From: Zymoseptoria tritici IPO323
Lineage: Eukaryota; Ascomycota; Dothideomycetes; Mycosphaerellales; Mycosphaerellaceae
Reading direction: 5' to 3'
Assembly: GCF_000219625.1 (NCBI RefSeq)
Contig: NC_018210.1
Location: 124,001-188,000 of the forward strand
Length of the DNA: 64,000 nt
Made by a program: the position numbers and the translations under genes. The notes under the pieces were generated by a model that searched no databases, was not told the DNA's origin, and saw only the letters and a program-made list of their open reading frames with translations. The first letter of the stretch is position 1. Each line of letters starts with the position of its first letter. Below, one piece after another: positions 11,274 through 23,476 of this stretch.

Positions 11274-12438
11274 TTACATCCTCCCCTCCCTCCCCTGCAA
11301 CAGAACCTCTTCTTCATCAACACGCTCCACCGCCGGCGGTGGCGTCCTCGGCAACGCGAAATTCGTCACCTCACCCGCACCCCTCCCCACGCCCGTCAAC
11401 CCCAGCCCTTCACTCCCACCCGACACAGCCCTGCCCTGCACATTCCCACTCCCGCCGCCCGACACCGTCCTCCCCGCACCATCCCCCGTCGCGAAAATCC
11501 TCGCCCCCGAAAAATTCCCACTCGTCCTCTTCCCCGGCACGAAATTCCCACTCACTCGTCGGCTTTGAGTTCGCATTCTCTCGCGTAGTCGTGCGGTTCC
11601 TTCTTTCGGTGGTCCGCCGACCGTGGGGGAAGGGGTGGAAGGTGCGGAGCGGGGTTGTGTGAATTCTTCGTATGTTGGTGGTGGGAGAGTCATTACCCCG
11701 TTGTCGTCGGTGCTGTTGGGGGTGGTGAGTTTCGTAGGCGAGGAGATTTTCGGCTTAACGGGACGCTCGGCGAAGGACTCGGGGGGGAGGGAGCGCAGTG
11801 GGGAGAGGGACGTCCATTGGCGTTGGGCGTCGGAGGAGGCTTTTTGGCGGATTAGGTGTTCTCTGTCCGATCTCCTGTTAGTAAATGAGTAGGGACGTGA
11901 GGGGAGAGGGAGGTTTACTGTTCGGGCGTGAGACCCGCGATGTGGATTTCTTCGCGGCGGAAATTGGTTGGTGCGGACTATCATTTTGGAGATCCTGTCA
12001 GTGGTCTGGCTTCACAGAGGTTTGGCTAAAGTCCTCAAGCACACAACTCACAATAGTCATAGTCTTCGCACTCCCCTTCCTCCTCGCTCCTGCTCCTGCT
12101 CCACCACCACTACTCGAGTCCGACGAAGCCCCCTCATCGCCATCACAGCCCGTACAACACAGAAACATCCCTCTCCAGCAAGCGCTCAGTTTCGCTCCGA
12201 AGGATGAGGACTCGACTTTCGTCGACGATGAGAACGACCGCCTTTCTTTGATGGGGGAGAAGTCGGCGTCAGCGGAGGAGGAGGTGGGGACGTGTCGGGC
12301 TGGTAGTTGAGGTGGTGCGGAGAGGGTGTAAGCGTTCGACTTGTGGTTGGGAGTTGTGGTTCGCCGGCGGGGAGGGGACATGTCGGCGAAGGAGGCGGTT
12401 TGCTTCTCCATGGTTAGGGATCGCTGCTCGACGCTCAT
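11274..12438 (-). CDS. Disordered protein with CRIB-like motif
   Basis: Three exons (introns 11978-12051 and 11875-11918) join into 348 residues, in phase throughout. The protein is mostly low-complexity Ser/Pro/Gly/Arg sequence with a short Cys cluster, CWRGMFLCCTGCD, near residue 90. Across the first splice it reads TMTISAPTNFRREEIHIAGL. This resembles the Cdc42/Rac-binding CRIB core (I-S-x-P-x2-F, then His and Gly) but has one extra residue and lacks the first His. Next comes a helical stretch, EHLIRQKASSDAQRQW, then PPPTYEEF, which includes a PPxY-like motif. A cortical or polarity role is possible but unproven. The start is MSVEQRSLTMEK at 12438. Confidence 0.68.
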
Positions 12439-13658
12439 TGTGGATTGAGAGGAGGGGTTTGGATGGGGTTCTCTTTGTGTGGTCGCCGGGAGGGGAGGCT
12501 TTGTTCTGGGGGATGGGTGGCCTGTTTCGGGACGATTGGGATGGGAGAGAGTCGTTGGAGGTGTTGTGGACAGGCTTGTCGAAGGAATGGTATGTTGGAA
12601 GCTTGAGAATGTGGATGGTGCGGCCACGGAGAAGGCGGGAGGTAATGCAGGCAATAGCAGGCGGCGACAATAGAAGCTAGAGTCTGATCCAGTCCAAGCT
12701 GTAGAAATTGAGTCGGGAGTCCAACCAACGACAAGAGAACAAAAACGATGTCTTAGGAGTGCAGTGACAGGAACGAAAGATGACGACAAAACAAGAGAAA
12801 GCAGACGAAAGCAAAATCAAAAAAGCTCAAGGAGTGTATCGTCGAGCTGACAGTCAAAGAAACAAATGTGAAGACTCAAACTGAAGAAATATGAAGTCAG
12901 GTATATCAAACTCCAAAAATCCTGTCTCACCTGTCTTGGGTCCGCCCTCACCTGTTCCAGTCAACGGGCAGATTGGTTAGGTAACCCAAGATTTCTCACA
13001 CTTTGCGTCCCTCACATTGTGCGCACTGTAGAATCCAAAATGCTCTGTGGTCGGTGCTGGAAGCGGTTACCCGTGGCGCGCATTCTTGCGGCGGAAGGAA
13101 TGTGCTTGCGTTCCCCGTGAGAAGGGATGGACTCAGGTGAGGGAGAGGGAGCTGGTGCTGGTCAGATGTCTAAGATCTGTTCCCGTGGAAAGTGTTGGCC
13201 TAGCGGTTCAGCTGAGGTGGATGTCTGACGCTGAACCTGGGATGTAGTGCGTGCAAGTTGACTTTATGTGATTCTTCTCCATCGACAACAAGATGAATTG
13301 GATCCGGCCGGCACTGAAGCCGAAGGCATGATGCACGAACGCGGACCCGGATTTCCCGTTGGCGTTCGTGTTACATGCCACGCCTTGCATGGTGACGCAA
13401 AAAAAAAAACGCGTTCGAGCCGATCTCTCGGGTCCGAGTTTCATGCTGCACACGGCTTGAAACAGGGACGAAGCGGTTCGGATTGGCTGTGATGCAGAAG
13501 TAGATGCTTGAGCATAAAGGGTATGATGCATACACCGTACCGGCGGACCGCCTTGCTGCAGTCGTCGACATTGACTCCTCCAGATCGTTATCCTCATGAC
13601 GAATATGCCCTCCACGATCATCCTCTTCATACTTATTTGCTGGCCGTCAACACTATCA
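12439..13658. other. Intergenic, 1.2 kb, no gene recognised
   Basis: Long gap holding the 5' flank of the disordered gene and the 3' flank of the aldehyde dehydrogenase. A poly-A run lies near 13390-13402. Longer frames here on either strand are shadows or chance. Confidence 0.5.
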
Positions 13659-15156
13659 TCAATTCGGATAATCCTTCAAATGAAAGCTCTTCAGCTTCAC
13701 AAACTGATCGAACCCAAACTTCGACAGCGTCTGTCCCTTGCCACTATTCTTCCACCCAATCCACGCCAAGTCCGGCGCCGGATAGTCACATCGATTGACG
13801 AACACCGTTCCCGCCTCCACATCTTGCGCCAGCTCGTGCGCGCGCTCCACATCCTTTGACCAGATTGAAGCGGTGAGGCCGAATTCGTTGTCCGACATGA
13901 GCTTGACTGCTTCTTCGTCGGAGGAGACCTTGACGATGGGGATGACTGGGCCGAAAGTCTCCTCCCGCATCACGAGCATGGATTGTGTAACGTTGGTGAG
14001 GAGGGTTGGGGCGATGTAGTTCCCTCCTGATGGTGGGTTGGAGAAGGAAGCATTTTCGGGAGTGGCGTTCGTGGCGCCGGAGGAGACGGCGGAGTCGATG
14101 TGCTTCTTGATGCGTTGGGCTGCGGCTTTGCTGATCACGGGTCCGATTTGAGTGGATGGATCGAATGGATCGCCGAGCTTGTATTTCGCGAGGACTTTCT
14201 GCACTTCGGCGACGAACGCATCATGGACGTCGGCGTGCACGTAGACTCGCTCCAGACTACAGCAGGATTGGCCTGAGTTGAAGATGGATCCATCGACGAT
14301 TTCGTCCGCGGCCCAGGCGAGGTCGACGTCGGGGCGAACGTAGGCTGGGTCTTTTCCTCCGAGCTCGAGCCCGACACGGCAGTCGACGCGGTTCGCGGCG
14401 GCTTGTTGGACGGCAAGACCGCCTTCGACGGAACCGGTGAAGCAGACGAGTTGAATCTCTGGGGCTTGGATGAGGGCAGGGATCTTGGAGAAGTCGCCGC
14501 AGTGGAAGTATTGGATGACGTCCTTGTCTAGACCGGCTTCGATGAAGATGTCGCGGACCTGCTCGACGATCGTGGGTGTTTGAGGAGATGGTTTGAGGAT
14601 GACGCTGTTGCCGGCAAGGAGGGCTGGGATGAGAGAGTTGGCGAGGATGAGGTATGGGTACTGCGATGACATATCAGTATAAGGACATATGTCATGTCAC
14701 GTAGTTCACAACACTCACATTCCACGCAAAGAGCACCAGCGTAGGACCAACAGGCGTCTTCCTGATATACCGCTTGAAGCCCTTCTCTGCCTCACCTGGC
14801 GTATCTGCCAGAGCCTCCTCGCTGATCTTCAGCAAGTACTCGCCTCTCGCCACTGCTGTTGTGACTTCCTTTGCCGTGTATGCGATTGGTCGTCCCATCT
14901 GCTCGGTGAGCTCCTTGGCCAGCACATCTTGCTTGTCGTTGAGGAGCTGCAGTGCTTTCTTGACAATCTTCTGTCGCTCCGCCAGAGGAGTCTTGCGGTA
15001 CTTGAGATATGCCTGCTGAGCCGTCTTCGGGAGTTGGGCAAATTCTTCATCGGTGGGACCTGTCCGCTCCACCACCGACTTGTTGGTGGCGGGCGAGATG
15101 GTCGTGATCTTCTCGGCAGGCATTGTCTTGTGTGTCTGTATCTGGGCGGTATTCAA
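13659..15156 (-). CDS. NAD(P)-dependent aldehyde dehydrogenase 1
   Basis: ALDH-superfamily enzyme oxidising an aldehyde to its acid. Two exons (intron 14661-14718) give 479 residues from 15156, or 468 from the ATG at 15123 (MPAEKITTISP), which may be the true start. Landmarks: TPVGPTLVLFAWNYPYLI, GNSVILKPSPQTP, VCFTGSVEGG (cofactor region), LELGGKDPAYV (general-base Glu), NSGQSCCSLERVYV (catalytic Cys), and MREETFGPVIPIVKV. The order and ~470-480 length fit succinate-semialdehyde/betaine-aldehyde-type ALDHs; the substrate cannot be fixed from sequence. Divergent from the external NADH dehydrogenase. Confidence 0.9.
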
Positions 15157-15514
15157 AGGAGATTCACTTCAAATCGAGATCGGTGACTTGGAGGAAGTTT
15201 CTTTTCCGTTATCAATGGCATGTGATAGTGGATCAACTTCGGGGGAGACGTTGAAGCGGCGCAACGTCATCGTCGTCAATGGATGGCAAGGATCGCGTGG
15301 GACACTTCAACATTTCTCGTGACTTTGCCTTCCGCGATTCCCGGACGACGACCATTTTCTTTGCATTGATCAGACCGCCCCTCTCTCCTCATAAACCTCA
15401 CCGTCGCCACTCCCGCTCCGCCCTCTCAGCTCTGCCAATCCTCCCCGCCCACCTCAGCGCGTCGACCTGGACTCTCCACCCCCGATGAGCTAGAAACAAG
15501 CTATACCTCTAACA
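15157..15514. promoter_or_regulatory. Divergent promoter, aldehyde dehydrogenase / NADH dehydrogenase
   Basis: 358 bases separate opposite start codons. Pyrimidine-rich tracts precede the plus-strand gene; no other element recognised. Confidence 0.5.
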
Positions 15515-17620
15515 ATGCTTGCCATGCACCGGGCTCTGGGCAGCCCTATGCGTGCTCAAATACCTTCCCTACGACACATCACACGACATACACAAACACC
15601 TCTTCGTACGGCAACACGACAATGGAGTACACAGTCTCGGCGTCCTATTCGATTCGCCATCCCCCGATCCTTTCCTCAATCGCAATTACAACTACGACTT
15701 GCATCCTCGGAAGTCAAGCCCGCACCCGCAAAGTCGCCCAGTCGCCTGGTCAGGTACACTTATAAGCTCTCCGCCTCCCTTGGGCTCTTCGTCGTTATCA
15801 GCGGCGGCCTGGTCCTTGCATTCTTCGCCTACGATGCAACAACCTACGGTGCGGAGCCGGAGACGAATGAGCTGATGGTGTCGGAGTTGGCGCTGAATCC
15901 AAGAAGAGGCGGACCAAAGAACCTACCGATCGTGGAATACTTTGTCGACGATGAGGAGGACGAGAACATGCGAGGACAGAAGCACAAGCCGAAGCTGGTC
16001 ATTCTGGGGACTGGCTGGGGAAGCGTTGCGCTGTTGAAGCAGTTGATACCTGGAGAGTACCACGTCACTGTCGTATCGCCCTCGAATCACTTCCTCTTCA
16101 CGCCCATGCTGCCCTCCGCGACAGTTGGCACGCTGGAGCTCCGCAGTCTGGTCGAGCCAATTCGCAAGATCGTCAAGCGCGTCAAGGGACACTTCTTGAA
16201 GTCCAGCGCCATTGATGTTGAGTTCAGCGAGAAGCTTATTGAGCTTGAGTCGGTGGACCCGGATGGCAACAAGCAACGATACTACCTTCCATACGACAAA
16301 TTGGTCATCGGAGTCGGGTCCATCACAAACCCACACGGCGTCAAAGGACTCGAGCATTGCCACTTCCTCAAAGACATCAGCGACGCTCGCAGGATACGAA
16401 ACCAGGTCATCCACAACCTCGAAACCGCCAGCTTGCCCACCACTCCGGACGAAGAGCGAAAGCGACTTCTTTCATTCGTGGTATCTGGTGGCGGTCCCAC
16501 CGGTGTTGAGTTCGCCGCCGAGCTTTATGACATGCTGAACGAGGACTTGTGCAGATTTTACCCACGACTTCTCCGGAATGAGATCTCCGTGCATGTCATC
16601 CAGTCTCGCGGTCACATTCTCAACACATACGACGAAGCCCTGAGCAAGTATGCGGAAGAGCGTCTTGCTCACGACAATGTCGATGTCCAGACCAACTCTC
16701 GTGTGAAAGAAGTTCAAGCAGACCGCATCATCTTTACACAAAAGACGCCCGAGGGAAAGACTGTCACCAAAGAGCTTCCCATGGGCTTCTGTCTCTGGTC
16801 CACTGGTGTGGCTCAAACCGAATTCAGCCAGACTCTGGCCAAGAAGATCGAAACTCAGACGAACGTCCACGCTCTGGAGACGGACACCCACCTTCGACTT
16901 TGCGGTGCTCCGATGGGAGACATCTACGCTATCGGCGATTGCAGTACCGTCCAGAATAACGTCTCCGATCACATCGTCTCCTTCCTCCGCACCCTCGCGT
17001 GGGAAAAGGGCAAGGACCCCGAAACCATGAAAATCACATACCCGCAATGGCTAGAAGTCGCCAAACGGGTTAGGGCCCGCTTTCCACAAGCCAATGCACA
17101 CCTTCGTCGCCTGGGAAGTCTCTTCGCCGATCATGATCGCGACCACTCCGGCTCTCTCGACTTTGGCGAACTCTCCGAACTGCTCAAGCAAATTGACAGC
17201 AAACTCACATCGCTTCCTGCCACGGCCCAACGTGCGAATCAGCAAGGCGTCTACCTCGGCCGGAAGCTCAACAAACTCGCTCGTGCGGAGGAAGGATTGA
17301 AATTGAATGAGGTTCTCGACGGCGACATCGATGAGGCAGCATACAAGGCATTCGAGTACCACCACATGGGCTCCCTGGCGTATATCGGCAATGCGGCGAT
17401 CTTCGACTTTGGTGGGTATAGCTTTGGTGGTGGACTGGTGGCGGTGTACCTGTGGAGGAGCATTTACTTTGCGCAAAGCGTGAGTTTGAGGACGAGGATG
17501 TTGCTAGCCATGGACTGGAGTAAAAGGGCATTGTTTGGACGAGGTAAGTCGATTTGGTGATTTGTGACGTGTTGATTGCTGGACTTTGCTGACTCGACTG
17601 CAGACATGATGAACTACTAG
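15515..17620 (+). CDS. External alternative NADH dehydrogenase with EF-hand
   Basis: Type II (rotenone-insensitive) NADH:ubiquinone oxidoreductase, expected on the outer face of the mitochondrial inner membrane. Two exons (intron 17544-17603; the second adds only DMMNY) encode 681 residues. An Arg-rich, Ser-rich N-terminus suits a mitochondrial presequence, followed by a membrane segment (LGLFVVISGGLVLAFFAY, about residue 90). FAD site: LVILGTGWGSVALLKQL; NADH site: FVVSGGGPTGVEFAAEL; second FAD motif: GDIYAIGDCS. An EF-hand loop, DHDRDHSGSLDFGE at about residue 545, predicts Ca2+ regulation as in other calcium-dependent fungal NDEs. The C-terminus has the usual YSFGGGLVAVYLWRSIYF anchor. Confidence 0.94.
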
Positions 17621-17710
17621 ATCGGCGTGGCGATGACATACGATCCCGCATAATCGACCGGACCATGCTGAGACCTACGACAGCTAAGGGACAACTCAAT
17701 CAATACAAGC

Positions 17711-19771
17711 TCAAAAACTTTCCAGGTGCTCAAGATCTGGCCCGTGGTAATGTATCCTCGCATAGATCAGCCAATTGATCAGAATTGCAACGACCATAAC
17801 CCCAATGACAGCGATCGAATAATCTAACAACCGATCAGTGACAATACAGAGCGCAGGACGACAGCACACGACTTACTCATATTCCCAGCCTCGACAGGGA
17901 GCACCGCAGGTAGGTCGTAAAACACAAAACACACCAGCGCAAATCCGACCGTGCAGAAATTCGCGATCCATCCCACCGCCGACGGCAGACGAAACTTCCG
18001 CGTCGGGGGCAAGAACTCAGCCGACCTCTTTCTCACCAGCAGAAGTGCAGCGGGAAATGCAAACGTCAACAGCTGAAGCACCAGCCCCGTCCCGATGAAG
18101 GCGTTGAATGCGGTTGAAGACGCTAGATAGAGGCACCCGATCACGAAAACGACCGCGGCGTTGATGCACAGAGCCCAGATTGGAACTTGCCAGCGAGTGT
18201 TGAGGCGGGAGAAGCGGTGGTTGTAGATGAAGCCTCTGTCGCGGGCGAAGGTCCACATCAAGCGGGAGGCGGTCTGTGGTAGAGTTGGTCAGCTGATGCC
18301 ATAGTGGATTTGAACCAAGGGGATAGCGTCGAACGCGAAGCTTTGATGAAAGCTGGCACGAGTGTGTGCATGGGTTGCAAGTACCTGTTGACATCCTGCA
18401 GTGGCCGCAAATGCGGAAACCACTATGATGAGCACAATGACAGTAGCTGCGGCATCTGATTGCATGCCTTGGCGTAAAAGCTCGAAGGCGGGAAGACTGA
18501 GGGTCACGATCAGCATTCAGAATTCAGCATTCGGCGATGTCGTAGACTTCAACGTACCCGGTAGGGGTGGCAGCAATCAAGTCGAAGTCCTGCGCACTGT
18601 ACATCGTCGCGGTCGCCAGAACGAAGGCCGAAACAAATCCGATGAGCCAGGTGCTAAGCATGGCGCGCGGGACCGCCACGGACGCGTTCATGGCTTCGTC
18701 GGCCAGGTGAATGGCGCCGTCGAAGCCGGCGTACATGTATCCCGGAGACAGCAGACCTGTCAAGAAGGCGACGCCTTGGTTGTTCCAGCCAGACCTGTCG
18801 GTGAAGGTAATCCAGACTGCTTCATCAGACTGGTAGCGTGGGGCGCGCGCTACGCATGTGACGGTCGCGACGAAGAAGCCGGCTAGCGAGAGAGCGACTG
18901 TAGAATCTGGTCAATGATTGAAGGATGCCAGTGCTGCTCTCTCGCAGGATACTCACGAAAGTAGTTGAAGACCCACATCGACTTTCGCAGGGCAAAGATG
19001 TTGTGGATCAGACAGACTGCGTTGACGGCTTGGTAAATGAGAAAGACATGCCACGGCTTAGGGATATAACTGGTGTCGAAGTGGACGAGGACGGCGAAGA
19101 GAATCTGCGGCACAATCACTGTTACGCCTGCGGTGATGGCGATCCAGGCGAAGACGTTCAAGGAGCCGCACAGATAGCTCTTGTCGGTGTCAGTCTGAAG
19201 GTCCGCCAACAGGAGGGTCGTGAAGACATACCAGGAAGTTGGCACATCGTTTCGGTGCGAGAATCGACGTCCAGTGGTATCTTGCGGCTCATGTCAGATG
19301 GCTCCGTCGACCCATGCATGTCTCGAGGGGCGATTTGCACTCACTGGCCGCCAGCTGATGGGTATGCACTGGCGAGCTCGGAGAGCGTACCAGCAATACA
19401 ACCATACACAACGAACACGACGACCAAGCCGTACAAAAGTGCGGGAGAGCCTCCTTGATTGACGACGAACGCAAAGGTTGCCATGATCCCTGACCAGCTG
19501 TTGCAGATACTGTAGCCAACCGCTGCAATCTCGAGCGTACCGATATGTCGCTTCGGCCGAGCGATGGACTCGGTCGGTTCCAGAGGGTTCATTTCGCCCA
19601 TTGCTGCATCGTCTGGGTGGTTGTGGCAGTCAGCGTGTATTCAACCCACGGTCTGAACAGCACACACGAAGTACCTCGTGAAGTCGTCGACGCTGGCCGA
19701 CCCTTGGTGGCCGACCCGCCTGCGCTGCGTATCCTTTCGAAGGTGTACGAGTTATCGTCGCTGTTGGACAT
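17711..19771 (-). CDS. APC-superfamily permease (GABA/choline/amino-acid type)
   Basis: Plasma-membrane amine or amino-acid importer of the APC superfamily. Eight exons were assembled (introns 19604-19674, 19281-19344, 19180-19231, 18898-18956, 18497-18557, 18274-18384, 17824-17876), all in phase, giving 529 residues, a typical family length. About twelve membrane segments are visible. Family marks are RHIGTLEIAAVGYSICNSW near the start, LSELASAYPSAGGQYHWTS, CGSLNVFAWIAITAG, SPGYMYAGFDGAIHLADEA, TPTGLPAFELLRQ, TASRLMWTFARDRGF and the terminal YARIHYHGPDLEHLE. Closest in style to fungal choline/GABA transporters (HNM1/UGA4). Divergent from the amine oxidase, so an amine substrate is a reasonable guess. 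Confidence 0.9.
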
Positions 19772-20434
19772 GGCTTGCCTGGAGATCTGGACACTATCGA
19801 CTTGGGAGGTATGAGCCTGAAGACGCCCGTTGATGGGGATGCTGTCGAGTCAAGGAGTATGAGCCGGAACAAACGGATTGTGGGATTCTTTGATCGCCAG
19901 GCGCGGACACACGGCAAGATATGCGGCGCACATTTTCCGCTCAGGTATCTCCCTCCAGTACTCAGGTCATTATCGGGCTGGACGCCATACACGACGCGGA
20001 AGAGGGGCAAAGATAGCGTCGTCGTCGTCCTGAAAGATAGGCCTGCCATCCTTGACTCTTCGACGGCAGACAAGGCCGGCCCTGGTCTGGGGTAATTGTG
20101 GGGAAGCGGGGCACCCAGCCTGGCCTGGCCACGCTAGTCCTGGAGAAATCCTCTCGCGGCTATCGTAGACGGAACATAAGGCGCGCGGCTATTGGCTCCC
20201 AATGCGGAAGTTTGGTGAGTTCATGCTGTATCGTGATAGTCACAGCGGAATGGAGGTTCACGCGATGCTCAGTCCTGGTTCCGTGGGAAAGCGATAGGCC
20301 GCAAAGACATCATTAACAGCTCCCCAGAGGTCATGCCGCACAAATGTGCACCATCTTTTGCCATTTACGATCTTCTGACACCAGCGCCTGGTCTTGCTTC
20401 TTGCGACTGCACAACACCATCACCAAAGGCAGCG
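19772..20434. promoter_or_regulatory. Divergent promoter, permease / amine oxidase
   Basis: About 660 bases between opposite starts. It contains an inverted CCAAT box (ATTGG) near 20190. A shared control region would explain co-regulation of uptake and oxidation; this is inference. The amine oxidase frame is also open upstream to an ATG at 20333. Confidence 0.45.
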
Positions 20435-22027
20435 ATGTCTCCCCCACGTAGCTCCGAGGGATACCTGTACGACGCTTCTGGCCCATCTTGTCGAGGCTTG
20501 CCGACAGAGGCTGTCGTCCAAGGATCTTTGCACACGAGAAGCTCTTACGACGTCGTTGTCATCGGAGCGGGTTTCGCGGGCTTGGTTGCAGCGCGCGATG
20601 TTGCATTGGATCGTAACCTCCGTGTGCTACTTCTCGAAGCCCGTGATCGAATCGGCGGTCGAACCTGGGTTGCCAAGGCATGGGGCGAAGATTTCGAGAT
20701 GGGCGGCACATATGTTCACTGGTAACGTCGTCCGGCTGCGTATCATCTCCCCGGACAATCATTTAACAATCTTTTGCAGGTGTCAGCCCCACGTCTTTGG
20801 TGAATTGCACCGACACGGCCTGGAGAAAGACTTGAAGACTTCAGCGGGTACCACAGCCACGGAGTACATCAACTACAAGCCAAAAGAGAAGAAGGACACC
20901 CAGCGGGTATCAGATGTTGCCAAGTACAATGCGATGCTCGTGGATGTTGCGGAAAAGTTTTTCAGCATTGACGATATGACGCCTCGCCAGGTGATGCCAT
21001 ATCCACACGAACCCTCTCGCAACCAACCATGGCAGAGATACGACCACATGAGTGCTCAGGATCGTCTGGATCAACTCGACATACCGCAGGACGAGAAGGA
21101 TATGTTCTCCGCCCACGTCAGCTCCTTTGGGAGTGGACCCGCGTCAGAGACCGCCTGGGTCGATACGCTGCGCTGGTATGCTTTGGGAGGCTACGGCTTT
21201 CCAACGATGTACGATGCAGCGGCTTCGTTCAAGATTGGAAATGGCGGAACAACCAATCTCTGCCGTCATATCCTGAGCGAGTACAACGGTGACGTCGTTA
21301 TGAACAAGCAAGTGACCTCACTGACGCAGGCCGACGGATCCGGGGCCTTGATCAAATGTGTTGACGGCTCCAACTTCACCGCTCGGAGAGTCATCTGCAC
21401 CATACCCCTGAATTGTCTCGGTGACATCAAGTTCGATCCACCTCTTTCTATTGCCAAGCAGGAGGCTGTCAAGCGAGGCCATATGAACATTGGCGAGAAG
21501 TATCACTTCTCCATGGATGAGGTGCAAGGCAACTGGTTCGCAAACACATCACCGCATGGAGGAGCCGACTTCGTGTTCGGGTTGAAAGACCACGATGGTG
21601 AGAGGAATGAGTCGAGGAAGGACAAGTGCATGACTAACACTTTGTAGGAACCCAGAGTTCGATCAAGCAAGGCACGTACGCCATGTGCTTTGGTAAGAAC
21701 GGTAAATTGGCGGATCCAACCAATTACGAACTTGTCATCTCGGAATACAAAAAGCTACAACCGGAAGGACGCGTGAAAGGCTATCTTTCCCACACTTGGT
21801 CCAAAGATCCCTATGCCAAGGGCGCGTGGTTCTGTGCCAGTCCCAACATGACGAAGCATCTTGCCGTCCTCCAGCGGCCCCATGGCAGGATTTTGATGGC
21901 AAACGCAGACTGGGCGAACGGGTGGAGAGGCTTCATCGACGGTGCCATCGAGCAGGGGCATCGGGCTGCAGCGATGGTGAAAGCAAGTCTTGCAAGTGAG
22001 CAGACCGCAAAGATAGCAATGCTGTAG
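20435..22027 (+). CDS. Flavin-containing amine oxidase (MAO-N-like)
   Basis: FAD-dependent oxidation of primary amines to aldehydes plus ammonia and H2O2. Three exons (introns 20722-20779, 21598-21647) give 494 residues, close to fungal MAO-N. The start MSPPRSSEGYLY was chosen because MAO-N-type proteins open with the same GY-plus-aromatic pattern; an in-frame ATG at 20333 would add 34 unconvincing residues. Rossmann motif: YDVVVIGAGFAGLVAARDV; then LEARDRIGGRTW and EMGGTYVHW. Substrate-domain and C-terminal FAD segments: IPLNCLGDIKFDPPL and ANADWANGWRGFIDGAIEQG. No C-terminal membrane anchor is evident. The substrate (benzylamine, phenethylamine, tyramine or an aliphatic amine) is undetermined. 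Confidence 0.93.
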
Positions 22028-22717
22028 ATGCAATGGGTCGATTGTTACGCGGAGTACGAGTCCATAGAACGCAACTAGTCCGGACTGACATTTCTACATG
22101 TGGAGCAGCGTGAATGCGCTTTGTCACAGTTGATCCACTCGATATGGTGAACATCCAGTCGCTGCATTTGTGGGAGCAGGCAAGCTTGACCGTCACTCAG
22201 ACAATAGATTCATTCTTTTCTGATCTCCAAGACTGCGATCAAGGAAACGACGCCGGGGGTTGTCAGACGCTGGGCAAATGCTTCACCCGTAGAGTTGCGT
22301 CTGTCATGCGCAGCTCGCAAGAGACGATTGTAGCTTTGTGGAGCAGACTCATACTGAGTCGCAGAGAGCATGGCTTCGTTGCCGATGGAATGAGCCGCAG
22401 AGGAAACGTGACCACGTCGCGAGGTCGCAGCCCGTCTAAGCGAGTGACGACTCGCAGGCGAGACGTCTATCAACGCCCCAGCCGAGATAAGAGATGGATG
22501 GGGTGATGTGGACCATTGCCGCGCCTCGACCAGCTCGTCCGGCAATATTTGCCTTTTCAGGCAGTCCCATGAGTGGGTGCACGGTTCTAGACAACCACTT
22601 GCTCTCAAAAGCGGAGCTTCCAGCAATAGAGCATCCATACGTTACTACATGTGCTGATTGCTGGCCGAGAGCATCTCTTCTCCGCCGTAACAAATCGCTC
22701 GCCAAATCTTCATCAAC
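22028..22717. other. Intergenic upstream of cupin gene
   Basis: 690 bases with no convincing coding frame or repeat. Confidence 0.5.
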
Positions 22718-23190
22718 ATGCCTGTCGACTTCCAGTCTGCGACCGAGCGTTTCAAGATTCCTGAAGCGTTTGGGTCTCATGTTTTCTTTCGTAAGTGCAG
22801 AGAAGGTACGAGATGGAAGAATGAATGTGAATTGACACTTCATCGCAGGCGACATTGCTGGCACCAAAGATGCCGACCGCGCACAAGACCGATTGGTCGG
22901 CATTTGGTTCCGCATCGAAAAGGGACCTGAAGTCGGACCCGGGATTCACGGGTACGATGAGTGCGGCGTTGTTTGGGAGGGTAGGTTGAGTCGTTGTTTG
23001 GGTCGGCGCGGCCTGTGCGAAGCTGACGAATGTGACAGGCACAGTAACTCTACGCGACGAGATCGGGAACGAGAGAACCTTGGGACCGGGCGAGAGCTTC
23101 TTCATTCATCGCGGCAGCGAGGTCAAGTTCTCTTCAACGGACTATGGCGTATGCTACAAAGCTGCCGCCAGGCCTCAGGGTAAGCTCTGA
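22718..23190 (+). CDS. Small cupin-domain protein (EutQ-like)
   Basis: Three exons (introns 22791-22848 and 22981-23038) give 118 residues, a single small cupin barrel. The second cupin motif is clear: LGPGESFFIHRGSEVKF, with HGYDECGVVWEG as the first motif region (His and Glu ligands possible). Small proteins of this type are often annotated as ethanolamine-utilisation EutQ-like or as cupins of unknown activity in fungi. It lies between the amine oxidase and a regulator, so a role in handling an unstable aldehyde, imine or oxoacid intermediate is possible but speculative. Confidence 0.85.
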
Positions 23191-23476
23191 GGTCACGACC
23201 GACATCATGAAATCCCCGGATTTGGTCCATTCCTGGCTTGAGCATGAGGGGAGACCCGGGAGAGAGGCTGCATGTTGGAAAGTGGGCGCTTGCCACGGGT
23301 CGGACAAAAGGGAAGCGTGTACGGGCGTGGGACCAGGTTTGGAGGTAGGGTTGGATGATGATTGTTTCGCTTGGCGGTGATGCGGAGGAGATGTTGTTCA
23401 ACAGTTGATTTGGCGTCTCAGAGGTTGCTTGCACTGCAATTCGCTTTCCAGATAGCCGATGAATCGTAAGGTGTTG

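Noticed and set aside
12312..12680. Plus-strand 122-codon frame
   Set aside because: Antisense shadow of the disordered gene's first exon and leader; Gly/Arg/Trp-rich without motifs.
22436..22915. Minus-strand 159-codon frame
   Set aside because: Overlaps the spliced cupin gene and its leader with no domain signal of its own.
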